A stretch of DNA of 64,000 nucleotides from Diplonema papillatum. Its lineage: Eukaryota; Euglenozoa; Diplonemea; Diplonemida; Diplonemidae. The notes under the pieces were generated by a model. It saw nothing but the letters and a program-made list of their open reading frames with translations, was not told where the DNA came from and made no database searches. Positions 8,338 through 17,107 of this stretch are shown piece by piece; position 1 is the first letter of the stretch, and each line of letters begins with the position of its first letter. The stretch covers positions 62,001-126,000 of the forward strand of contig JAPJBO010000295.1 in NCBI GenBank assembly GCA_030068145.1, given 5' to 3'. Made by a program: the position numbers and the translations under genes.

Positions 8338-11291
8338 ATGGAGCAGGTAGTCCTCCCGCTCGCGTTCGGAGCCGCGGGGTGCGGGACGTGGTGGTGCCTC
8401 CAAGCGGTGCGGAGGAGGACCGCTGCAGCGGAGGCCGACCGGGTGGCTTTTGAGGGCCGCGCGCGGGTGTGGCTGGCCGAGCAGGGCGACCGCATCGACG
8501 ACGCCGACCTGCACACGGCTGAAAACCTCTTCGAGCGAGCCACCGAGCTCCGCGCTTCGGAATCGGTCCGATGGGGCGTCGCCCGGCTGGTCGCGCGAGT
8601 CCTCGCGGACGACATGCAGAAGATCACCGGCGACCCCAGCAACGCGAAGCACTGCTTCGAAAACTTCGGCGATCTGACCACGCGGGTGACCCGCATGGCC
8701 GACTGGCTGCACACGACGCCGGAAGCCCTGCTCGACGGGTTGGCGCCGGGCGACACGTGGGCTCGGTTCTCCCGCTGGGCTGGCGCCCAGCACGCCGTCG
8801 GCTGGCGGGCCCTTTTCCGGCTCTCGCTCACGCTCCACCGGGCGCAGCCCGCCGTGCTGCTGCTGTCGTCGGCGGTCGGCTTCATCGCGCCCCTCCAGAG
8901 CAGGGCGGACGCGGAGTACGTCGAGGCGGTGTCGCGCGCCCAGACGGATCCGGCGGGCGTCGCTTCGATTAATCACGTACGTCTGTCTTTTCTTTTGCGT
9001 AAGCGGCGAGGAAATGCTCGACGAAGCTGCCAGACAAAGAACCGGAGGAATCGCAAAAGCCGTAACTACCCGAACCACGTGTTGAACGGACGTGAGGTCA
9101 CGCGGGTCTACCCCTAGACGACAAGACACACAAACACAACAGGTCAAAGTCCTGAGCGAGAAAACAACACACAATGGTGAAAGCGAAGAACAAATCAGTT
9201 TGTGTTTGTATTGTATTTGCCCCTCTACCTCTACATTTCCTCCTTTCCATTCGGAGTCAAAGCAGCTACGTCGAGTATTTTTGTCTGGTGGCAACAACAA
9301 GGCTCCAACGTGTCGTTTCTCTAATAGGGGTTGACATTGCTCACCATCTGCCCGTCGAGTCTGCCCGCGCTACAGGAGGGGCTACCCGACTGTACAGGCT
9401 CCGTGGTGAACCCAGCCTGGTGTATAGCGGGCGTGTCCAAGTGACACCTAAAGAGTGGGTGTGCCACAACTAAACGCGTGTACAAACACACCCGCTTTGC
9501 TATCTCCACCTTCACCTGCAGCATATGAGGCTGGTGTTCCCGGTATGGGCACGAGAATGACTAAGAAAGGACTATACGCCCCGGATCTCTAAGTGAACTT
9601 GCCCCTTTCCATCCAAAACCGAACCCGCGCAGGCGTTCGCGAAGCTGGTGACGCTGGAGGTGCTGTCGGCAGCGCTCGGGTACGGCAGCGCCGCCCTCGC
9701 GAACGCGGTCACGAGTGCGACGGAGCGGGACATCCGCCTGCGCGCTGCAGACCGGTTCGCGCGGGCGGACCTGTCCTTCCTCGCGTCGATCAGCACCTTC
9801 GGAATCAGCGACTGCCTCGAAGCCGATGTGCTGGCCCTGTCCGATGTACTCAGCGGCATCCGATGCATCCTCGAGTCGGCTGTCCGCATCGTGTCGTACA
9901 GCCGCCTGCTGCGGCTCTCCCCGCAGGAACTCACCTTCTGCCTCGGCACCGCGTGCGTGTTCCAGGGGCTCATGCACGTCCGCCGGAGGGTCCTCCGCTC
10001 GGTCATCCAGGCCCCGGAAACGCCGTTCCGCGAGGATTTCAGGTCGATCAGCGACCTTTTCGGCGACAACTTCGTCGTGTTCCGCCTGCTCGGCCGAGAA
10101 CCGGAGCTCGCGCGCTGCTGCGCGGAGCAGCTGTCCCGGGCGCACGACGCGAGCCGGAACCTGTCGTCGGTGGTCATCCCGCTCGTGCAGGGCGGCGGCC
10201 CCGTCGAGCTGCTGTTCTCTCGGGTCAGCGCGTTCGCGGGGCTGCTTGCATTTCCGGCGTCGCCGCACGTCGTCGGCGCGTTCGGCGTCCTGAACTCGAT
10301 AATCGCAGCCGCGTCCGGCATCGCTGCGTCGTCCCGCCGCATCTCTCGCGCGTGGTTCCCGGCCCTCCGGCTATACACCGCCACCGAACGCATCCCCTGT
10401 ACCATCGACACCCCCGGCGGCAGTGAGCGAATCGAAGGACCGATTTCCCTCGCGTTCGACGGCGTCTCCTTCTCCTACCACACCGAAAACGCCGAGCACC
10501 CCCCCGATGACTTGATGCCACCAGCATCAAGTCGTACCCACGAGAGGCAACCCCCGCCTGAACGCGAAACTAAGATTTTCCCCCCGGTGCTGCGAGGAAT
10601 CACCTTCCGCGTCCCTGCGGGCGGGCATCTCGGAATCGTAGGGCCGTCGGGCTGCGGGAAGTCGACGCTGCTGCTGCTTATCTCGCGGCTGTACGATCCG
10701 CAGTCGGGGGCGATTTCCATCGCCGAAGTCGACATCCGCGGGTACAATGCGAGGTATCTCCGCCGAGAAGTCGTCGGGAGCACCGCGATGTCTGGGAAGC
10801 TGATGTCGATGACGCTGTTGGACAACGTGCGCTGCGGCCGCCCGGACACGCCGCAGGAGGAGGTCGCCCGTGTGCTCGGCCGGCTCGGGGCGGAGTTCGC
10901 GTTCGAAAAGGGGCTCCACGCGCAGATGGGGTGGGGCGGCGGCGTCGAGCTGTCGTCGGGGCAGGAGGCGCTGGTGGCCCTCGCGCGCACGGTGCTGGGC
11001 CGGCCGAGGATCCTGCTGCTCGACGAGGTGTCCGCGCACCTTGACCCGCAGGCGGAGGACAGGCTGCGGGGCTTCATTTCGGAAGTGGCCGCCGAGGGCA
11101 CCATCGTCGTCAACGTCAGCCACCGGCTCAGCTTCCTCCGGGGCTGCGACTCGATCCTCGTCCTCGGCGCAAACGGCGCCGTCGATGCGCAAGGCCCCCA
11201 CTCCGAACTCCTCGAAACCTGCCCGTGGTACGCCGAAGCGTGTCAGAAACAGTCTTTGTCCCACGCGGGGGAAGAATCAACCCGCGGATAA
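8338..11291 (+). CDS. ABC exporter half-transporter (ABCB-like), two exons, about 765 aa
   Basis: The predicted protein has an N-terminal membrane domain and a C-terminal ATPase, the layout of an ABCB-type half-transporter that works as a dimer to move a substrate across a membrane. Exon 1 is 8338-8976, starting MEQVVLPLAFGAAGCGTWW. The intron is 8977-9632 (GTACGT donor, CGCGCAG acceptor, phase 0 on both sides). Exon 2 is 9633-11291, starting AFAKLVTLEVLSAALGYG. ATPase motifs are clear: A-loop Tyr in FSYH, Walker A GPSGCGKST near residue 549, signature LSSGQ, Walker B ILLLDE with the catalytic Glu, and VSHR for the switch His. About 35 extra residues lie between the A-loop and Walker A. The Q-loop glutamine appears to be replaced (VGSTAMSGKLM where VxxQxPxLF is usual), so coupling may be atypical. 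Substrate and membrane are unknown. Both ends of this gene have degenerate extra copies next to it, and its intron holds a family A repeat. Confidence 0.85.
9005..9275 (+). repeat. Dispersed repeat family A, copy 1 (inside the ABC intron)
   Basis: This matches 28605-28858 and 60494-60752. The head reads GGAAATGCTCGACGAAGCTG, the middle has ACCACGTGTTGAACGGACGT, and the tail ends AAGCAGCTACGTCGAGTATT. Head and tail resemble those of family B, so the two families may share ancestry. Confidence 0.88.
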
Positions 11292-11500
11292 GCACCGCAA
11301 GACAATATCAAGTCATGAGAAAGGCCCTGGCTCAGCTTTCTCCGAGGCTGCGACTTGATCCTCGGCGCAAACGGCGCCAACTCATCGAAACCTGCCCGTG
11401 GTACGCCGAAGCGTGCCAGAAACAGTCTTTGTCCCACGCGGGGGAAGAATCAACCCGCGGATAGGCATCGCAAGACAAGATCAAGTCATGCGAAGGGCCT
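11127..11500 (+). repeat. Tandem duplication of the ABC-gene 3' end
   Basis: The last part of the ABC exon plus about 35 bp of 3' flank (11127-11327) is repeated at about 11331-11500. Shared parts include CTCAGCTT.CTCCG, GCGCAAACGGCGCC and the block CTGCCCGTGGTACGCCGAAG through the stop. The second copy lacks some 30 bp and has lost the upstream catalytic motifs, so it is not a gene on its own. Confidence 0.92.
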
Positions 11501-12665
11501 CAGAAGCCTCGTATCCACGTATTCGGAAGCGGAACGCAGAGTCCTTGGGGCGAAATGTGGCGTAAAAACAAGTTGGCGAAAGAAAAGGAATGGCCAAGGG
11601 CAACTGTGTCGAGATAAGGAAGAGTGCAGCACGTCTAGCTCGCCACGTGATGAAGTGTTTTGTGTCCAATAGCCTACCCCTCAGCTCCACCACTGAGGGT
11701 TCTCCGAAGACCACAAACCCGAAAGCTGGGTATGCTGCAAGAGACGCACACGTGAAGTCATTGATGTGCTGATCCGTCAGAGGAGACCACACCAAACCCT
11801 TTTCAAGCTTGCGGTGAACCCATCCAGGTTTTTAGGGAGCCATGCGGGACTCGTGTTGCCGGTGTAGAATACCCAAGGTACAACGCAAAGTCCGCCACGC
11901 AGCCGCGGGCGTAAACCGAAAGTACAGCGTAATGTTCGCCCTGCAGTCGCTGGGAGAAAAGAGATGCTGCTGGACGAGCGACCGTTTGGTGAAAAGATTC
12001 CGTTGGACCTTCAGGAAGCAGGCCTGTTGGCCGCTTCAACCTGGACCACCATAACGATACTGCGCCTCAAGTTGCCTATCCAAAAGCATGTCGATTCCGA
12101 AGCAAAGAGTGAGTTCCTGATCGATAAAACGCGTTCCCGGGACCTTGAAGAGTTTTGGCATGTGAAACTTACATGCACCGCGAGGTACCTTCGCGTAGGT
12201 CTCACTCATCGCTCCTTTGCGGGTGCTCGTGTTTGATACGTCCGACTGCGTCGGCGTCCAAGCTTCGATTGCAAGGCTGCAGTCTGCCTTCGTTTTCCTC
12301 GGACGGATCAGGATACAACTGAGTAGAGGACAACATCGCAGCGTTTTCGCATGCGCTCGCAGCGGACGTGTTGCCATCGTTTTCTCAGTTTACTCGTCGT
12401 GTACTCGTTGTAGCACTGAGTAATCGTTCTCTCTGAAAACCGAATCTACAAAAAGAAGAAGAAAGAGAACACAAAACGTAGACTACTCTTCTTCGAGTCG
12501 CCACCAAGGAAAGAAGAGGAACCCTTCTCAGAACCGCCCTTCTCCCTTTTAGCAAGCCATGTACGTACTCTTGTCGTCCGGCAGTGAGACATGACTCAAT
12601 CAGGGCGGGGGAGTTTCTTAACTGCTTGCTCACACACGGTTGTAGGGGCCTCCTCCCTGTGACGG
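11501..12665. other. Intergenic stretch, nothing recognised
   Basis: No gene, RNA or repeat that I could match elsewhere in the window. Open frames on both strands are short and lack recognisable motifs. Confidence 0.5.
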
Positions 12666-12915
12666 ATTCGCCTGTGCTCTGGTAGCACGGGTGGTCCCGG
12701 GTGTGACGAGCTACGAACAGCCGCCTGACAAACCAGACTCACACCGCTGTCCTGTCCGCAGTCACTCAGGTCCCGCGCTGATGATGGTCCGCCTTATGCG
12801 TGTGCGTGTGTGTGTATATGGCTTCAAGGACCGAAACACGGCGCAGACGGGACCAGTGCGGTGTTGCAGCACATATCCATTCCAAGCACGTTCTTGCAAT
12901 CTCCCGCGAAGAAGA
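12666..12915 (+). repeat. Dispersed repeat family C, copy 1
   Basis: The head has CTGTGCTCTGGTAGCACGG, then ACAGCCGCCTGACAAACCAG, then GGACCGAAACACGGCGCAGA, and the end has CATTCCAAGCACGTTCTTGC. Other copies are at 36888, 38960, 40268 and 47303. No coding capacity. Confidence 0.88.
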
Positions 12916-12917
12916 AC

Positions 12918-13075
12918 TTGATGCTCATGAGAGGCAATATTATGCCTACGAAGCTAAGTTTCCCACCTAAGTTTGTTTGTGCGCACTTCCTTGTACCTGT
13001 TTTGTTCATCTGGGAGTACGCTGCCATCGATCGGTTTTCGTTCTTGACAAATTGCATTTATTAGACAACAAAAAC
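12918..13075 (-). repeat. Dispersed repeat family D, copy 1 (inverted)
   Basis: This is the reverse complement of about 40431-40600, sharing GCAATTTGTCAAGAAC, CGATCGATGGCAGCGTACT, GGAAGTGCGCACAAACAAAC and a CTCATGAGAGGCAA-type segment. In both places it abuts a family C copy, but in opposite relative orientation. Confidence 0.85.
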
Positions 13076-13177
13076 ACAACACACAATTTCGAAAAAAAGG
13101 TTGCGGGCTTCCGGGAGGACCTACGTGCACCCCCTCCTCCACAACAACAGACAAAAGAAGAAGAAGAAGGAGCAACA

Positions 13178-13655
13178 ATGCAGGTCGTGCTCATGCTCTC
13201 CGCTTCGCGGAAGCTGCTGCTGCAGGCCACGTCGTGGCGCCCGGTGGACGTGCCGGAGAAGGCGGTGCTGGTGTGCGCGCACCACTAGGGGCAGCACGGC
13301 GGCCGGCTGGACAAGCTGGGCGGCATCCTCGCCGCGAACGGCATCGCGCTGATCGCGCCGGACTACCAGGACTGGGGCAGGTCCGAGGGCCAGCCCGTCC
13401 ACATGGGAACCCGTTAACTACGCCATCAAAACCCATCCCGGACATGGCTAGCCATAACCCATAACGAAAGCGTGCACTAACTATACAACCCAGCCCTTTC
13501 TTGCTCTAAGAGAACCCATTCATGAACGGTCACGCGGAGTCCCTAAAACCCCGGAATTTCAAGCGAACTTTAACTCTAAAAACTGAACTTGCACTCTAAA
13601 AAGCGAGGAACAGCTCGTCTCCGACTTCGACAAGTTCACGACCCGCGCGACGTGC
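13178..13655 (+). pseudogene. Truncated duplicate of the alpha/beta-hydrolase 5' half
   Basis: The start codon, 5' leader and first roughly 110 codons of the hydrolase at 14018 are present in a degenerate copy about 835 bp upstream. The homology begins before the ATG (near 13065) and includes a shared (AAG)n leader. The copy lacks five codons near the start, has TAG (13286-13288) where the gene has a Tyr codon after the Cys-Ala-His-His stretch, is interrupted by an insertion at about 13427-13594, and loses homology by 13655, before the catalytic residues. It is a host-gene pseudogene created by segmental duplication including the 5' flank. Confidence 0.92.
13427..13594 (+). repeat. Insertion in the hydrolase pseudogene ending in motif F
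   Basis: Compared with the intact gene, about 170 bp are inserted between CTACGCCAT and AAGCGA. The insert ends in a dispersed motif (called F), here CCCCGGAATTTCAAGCGAAC followed by TTTAACTCTAAAAA. It lacks GT-AG ends. The motif recurs near 7258, 7839, 8216, 9576, 32476, 39508, 53885, 56645 and 62058. Confidence 0.75.
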
Positions 13656-14017
13656 TTACACCCCAACAGGAGCGGGGGGCGTGCAGGATCGATAAGAACA
13701 CCCATCCAACTCAGTCCATAAAAAATGTAGTAGTGTATAAGCATACCTACTACCCTCATACCACCCGCCTCACAGCCTCAATGGTCAACCGGAGACCCTA
13801 AAACACCGAACCTCTTAACCACAATAAACGCTAAAAAATCCAACCCACTCCGTGTGCCTTTCTCGCCCAAGGCACATAAGCCGTCCGAAGCCAAACCCTA
13901 GAAAACACAACACCCAATTTCGTGAACAGGTTGCGGGTTTCCGGGAGGACCTACGTGCACCCCCCTCCTCGCTTCCCCCATCAACACACAGAAGAAGAAG
14001 AAGAAGAAGGAGCAACA

Positions 14018-15367
14018 ATGCAGGTCGTGCGGCACGAAGCGTTCATGCTCTCCGCTTCGCGGAAGCTGCTGCTGCAGGCCACATCGTGGCGCCCGGTGGA
14101 CGTGCCGGAGAAGGCGGTGCTGGTGTGCGCGCACCACTACGGGCAGCACGGCGGCCGGCTGGACAAGCTGGGCGGCATCCTCGCCGCGAACGGCATCGCG
14201 CTGATCGCGCCGGACTACCAGGGCTGGGGCAGGTCCGAGAGCCACCTCCAGTACGAGTCGGTCCGCATGGGCACCGACGTCAACTACGCCATAAAAAGCG
14301 AAGAACAGCTCGTCGCCGACTTCGACAAGTTCACGACCCGCGTGATGCAGTTCTACACCATCCGGAAGCCAGATCCTCGGTACCCCCTCACCCGCATCCT
14401 CAAAGAGAAAACCAACCCCTGGGACCCCGAGCCTCCTATCGCACCCAAGATCCCCATCTTCGTCCTCGGGCACGGCCTCGGCGCGCCGGTAGTCGCGCGG
14501 TTCGTCGCCGATCGCGTGGAGCCCGACCACGAGAAAAAAGCCGGCCTCGGCGGTATGGTACTCGCCGCCCCCTGGATCGGCCACACGCCGGTCCTGTCGA
14601 ACTTGTCGCAGTGGCGTTTCCTCGAAGAACTCGCGCACAAGTACGTCCCGTACACGAAGGTGCTCGGCGCAGAGCCGGACCCTTCGACGCTGTTCGAAGA
14701 CTTGGAAGAGGTCGTCGCCTGGGAGCAGGACCCGATCGTCACGAAGTGCGCGCTGTCGCCCGCAACCGTCCGGATCATCCAGACGATCTCCCGGCAGGCG
14801 AACGAAGTCCTCGAATCGATCACGGTCCCGACCTTCGTCATGGCCGGCGCTGCCGACGTGCTGTCGCCGCCGGAGGTCTCGGCGGCGGTCGTCGAAAAGC
14901 TCGGGTCGGCGGAAAAAGACTTGATCATGGTCCCCGACTCGAAGCACGACCTGTTCCGGTCGTCCGAGGGCACGGCGCACTTCGCCATGGCTGCGCTCGT
15001 CGACTGGATCTCGGAGAAAACGCAGGAGTTCATCCCGCCCCCGGACCCCTTCGTCGCAATGGATGAAGAGCGGCGATCGGTATGCCCTTACACATGCTAT
15101 CACCCATTCCACGAAAAAGTGTCACAGATTTTCCGTCTGAAAAGCAGCCCGTTTTGGGTCAAAATTTTGGAATTTTTGGGAAGTTTTTTTTGGGATGGAA
15201 AGAGCTATCCCTGGCGATTATGGGCAAGCAATCTGCTCGCGTGGCGACCAAAATCTGGCGTGCAGATGGACAAAAAGTCGGTTTTGGGGCTGTTTCAAAA
15301 ACCCAAAAAAACGATTTCCGGCGGGAATCGAACCACCGACCCTCAAACCCCTGTGTGGGTGTGGTAA
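14018..15367 (+). CDS. Alpha/beta-hydrolase, monoacylglycerol-lipase-like, lacking the nucleophile Ser
   Basis: The protein starts MQVVRHEAFMLSASRKLLLQ and follows the serine-hydrolase (Hydrolase_4/MGL) fold: CAHHYGQHGGR for the oxyanion-loop region, APDYQGWGRS, the nucleophile elbow at residues 151-155, Asp280 in GAADVLSP and His310 in DSKHDLF. The elbow reads GHGLG, with Gly153 where the family has GHSxG, while the acid and base are kept. Classical ester hydrolysis therefore looks lost, and a binding or scaffold role is possible. The first ATG follows a pyrimidine-rich leader and an (AAG)n tract, also seen upstream of the adjacent pseudogene. The host-derived part ends near residue 354: a phase-0 GTATGC donor-like site lies at 15080, and a MITE starts at 15101. 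The given end is the first in-frame stop, inside that MITE. More likely an intron begins at 15080 and the final exon was not found. Confidence 0.85.
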   Translation: MQVVRHEAFMLSASRKLLLQATSWRPVDVPEKAVLVCAHHYGQHGGRLDKLGGILAANGIALIAPDYQGWGRSESHLQYESVRMGTDVNYAIKSEEQLVADFDKFTTRVMQFYTIRKPDPRYPLTRILKEKTNPWDPEPPIAPKIPIFVLGHGLGAPVVARFVADRVEPDHEKKAGLGGMVLAAPWIGHTPVLSNLSQWRFLEELAHKYVPYTKVLGAEPDPSTLFEDLEEVVAWEQDPIVTKCALSPATVRIIQTISRQANEVLESITVPTFVMAGAADVLSPPEVSAAVVEKLGSAEKDLIMVPDSKHDLFRSSEGTAHFAMAALVDWISEKTQEFIPPPDPFVAMDEERRSVCPYTCYHPFHEKVSQIFRLKSSPFWVKILEFLGSFFWDGKSYPWRLWASNLLAWRPKSGVQMDKKSVLGLFQKPKKTISGGNRTTDPQTPVWVW

Positions 15368-15388
15368 CCTCTGGACCATGGGCTAAAA
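15312..15388 (-). repeat. tRNA-derived unit (SINE head), A and B boxes
   Basis: On the minus strand the sequence has an A box TGGTCCAGAGG and a B box GGTTCGATTCC at tRNA-like spacing. The acceptor ends do not pair and the T arm is poor, so it is not a working tRNA. The same layout occurs at 33994-34070. Confidence 0.75.
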
Positions 15389-15595
15389 AAACGGCGGAAA
15401 GTTTTTTGTTCACTACCGAGTGAGAATTTTTGGACTCATTTTGAGTATTTCGCAAACCGGGCGAAATAAGCTCTGAGAGAGCAGAAATACCGTCCTGGGA
15501 CACTGGAAACGAGTAAATGACGATCTCGCACTTTCCGATAAGAATTCCAACTGAGCAGGCGCTAAAAGCGAATTTTGGCCCGAGGTTTGGCAACA

Positions 15596-15672
15596 TAGCC
15601 TAACGGTTACCGCACCCTCCTGGGCCCCTGTAGGCCATGGTTCGATTCCCCCGGTCCGATTTTTTTTTTTTG
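15596..15672 (+). repeat. tRNA-derived unit with pol III boxes and T-run
   Basis: The A box TAGCCTAACGG and B box GGTTCGATTCC both fit the pol III consensus, and a run of eleven T follows the unit as a terminator would. The acceptor arms do not pair and the T arm is imperfect. I read it as a tRNA-derived SINE-like unit carried by the MITE, not as a tRNA gene. Confidence 0.75.
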
Positions 15673-16230
15673 CGATTTTTCGGTGTGAAAAGCAGCCGTC
15701 TGGAAATTATTTTCGAGGTCTTTTTGGGAAATCTTTTGGTTTTCGAGTAGTTCTGGGATGCGCGATTATGGGCAAGCTGCCAGCTAGCCCAGCGATCAAA
15801 ATCTGACCCCCTCCTGGATGCAGAGAGAAAAAAAACCGATCTCCAGGACCCCATTTTTTCGGGTGCCGACCTCCATTTCCGGGGGGGGGGGTCGGTCAAA
15901 AATTTTATCCGACCAAATATTCGGAAAGCCCTGTCCTCAACGGATTCAAACGTGTCCTCAAAATCTCGAAACCGACCATTTTCGGACCTGCAGATGGAAA
16001 TTTTCGGCAGAAATCCGAAAAAAGCCGAAATCTGTGACACTTTTTCGTGGAATGGGTGCTATACAGACCACGATGCCCTTATACGTGCTATATAGACCAC
16101 GGCTAGAAACAGGGCTTGCGCTCCGTCTTCGGTCTAGAGAAGAATACGCGTGGTCCGCATGGACGCTGAAGGTTCGAGGGAAAAAGGACCGGGCCTAGGC
16201 TTCCCTGCATGAGGACCCACAACAGGTGGG

Positions 16231-16380
16231 TCCACACGTGGAAGCAGTCCATGCGAAGGAAAACGATAAACCAACATCCACATGTGGTACCTGCGGATCC
16301 ACACGTGGAAGCACATGCGGGGGAAAAAATATCCCAAAAAAAAGTCGACGCGTGGAAATCCACGCGTTCCACACGTGGAG
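16231..16380. repeat. Cluster of CCACRYGTGG palindromes
   Basis: TCCACACGTGGA occurs at 16231 and 16298, CCACATGTGG at 16278, and a 20-bp inverted repeat ACGCGTGGAAATCCACGCGT at 16348-16367 is followed by another CCACACGTGGA. The cluster lies between the MITE and the hAT element. It may be the subterminal region of a further element or a binding-site array. Confidence 0.8.
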
Positions 16381-16640
16381 CGTAGGCCCTGAGGCTAGAA
16401 ATGCGCAGGCCGCCGCGCACCTACAGCAAGCACCGTCGCGCCGGGGTTCATTCTAGACATAGGTGGCCCCGGACTTGTCTTCACTCGCCCTGTCACTCGC
16501 CCTCACTCGCCCTTCACTCGCCCTTCACTCGCCCTCAGTACCATACAGGGTCAATGTTTTGTGCCTTCTCCGACCCACTCAGGTGCGGGATTTAACCACA
16601 AAAGTCTCGGCAAATACCCCGTCGCCAAAAAAAAAAAATA

Positions 16641-16856
16641 CCCCCATTATGGTGGAGAAACACGTGTTGGGGGGGAACGGCAGCAGAGAAGTTTCCCGCG
16701 CTGTCGACCCACATCACGGCGGTGCTGGCCGCACAGCTAAGCGTGACGGGGGTCGACAGCGTCTTCTCGGTGACGAACGCCATGGAGAAGATACGCTGCC
16801 ACCATGAATCCGCAGACATTCGTCAACCGGCTGTTTCTGCGGATGCATGGCGATGA
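16641..16856 (+). pseudogene. C-terminal fragment of a hAT transposase
   Basis: The frame reads LWWRNTCWGGTAAEKFPALS, then THITAVLAAQLSVTGVDSVF and SVTNAMEKIR, and stops at 16854-16856. This follows the hAT dimerisation region: WW pair, FPxLS, a short helix, then xxERVFSxxG (here VDSVFSVTN). The preceding catalytic domain is absent, and a run of A adjoins the 5' end. The conserved SxxxERVFS glutamate is replaced by Asp. Confidence 0.75.
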
Positions 16857-17107
16857 CGCATTTGTCGCTGACGACGACGACAACGACCGACCTGGAAGCT
16901 CCCGACATGAGCATTGAGTGAGGGCATGAGACCTTCAGCACACTGGGCAGTATTCTGCCAAAACATCAAGATTTTCTCACCCCCTACCACTTGTGTTCGT
17001 GCGCCGTAACAGGATCGGCAGCCCCTCGGGCTCTTGAGCACGGTGGCAGCGGCAAAACAGGTCGGAATCGAGGCGGAGTGCGCTCTTCGACGTGTGTCAC
17101 CATGGTC

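Larger units (their letters stand above)
15101..16058. mobile_element. 958-bp MITE-like element with perfect 31-bp TIR
   Basis: The first 31 bases (starting CACCCATTCCACGAAAAAGT) are the exact reverse complement of 16028-16058. An imperfect repeat of about 18 bp (TGCCCTTACACATGCTAT against TGCCCTTATACGTGCTAT) lies directly before the left end and 15 bp beyond the right end, and may derive from a target duplication. Inside are two tRNA-like units. A direct repeat of about 125 bp (15135-15260 and 15683-15810) shares GCGATTATGGGCAAGC and AAAGCAGCC. It has no transposase and sits in, or just after, the 3' end of the hydrolase gene. Confidence 0.87.

Noticed and set aside
8179-9300. 373-codon minus-strand frame over ABC exon 1
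   Set aside because: It is the antisense of a GC-rich coding exon, where stops are rare. The + strand carries the ABC gene with matching splice sites.
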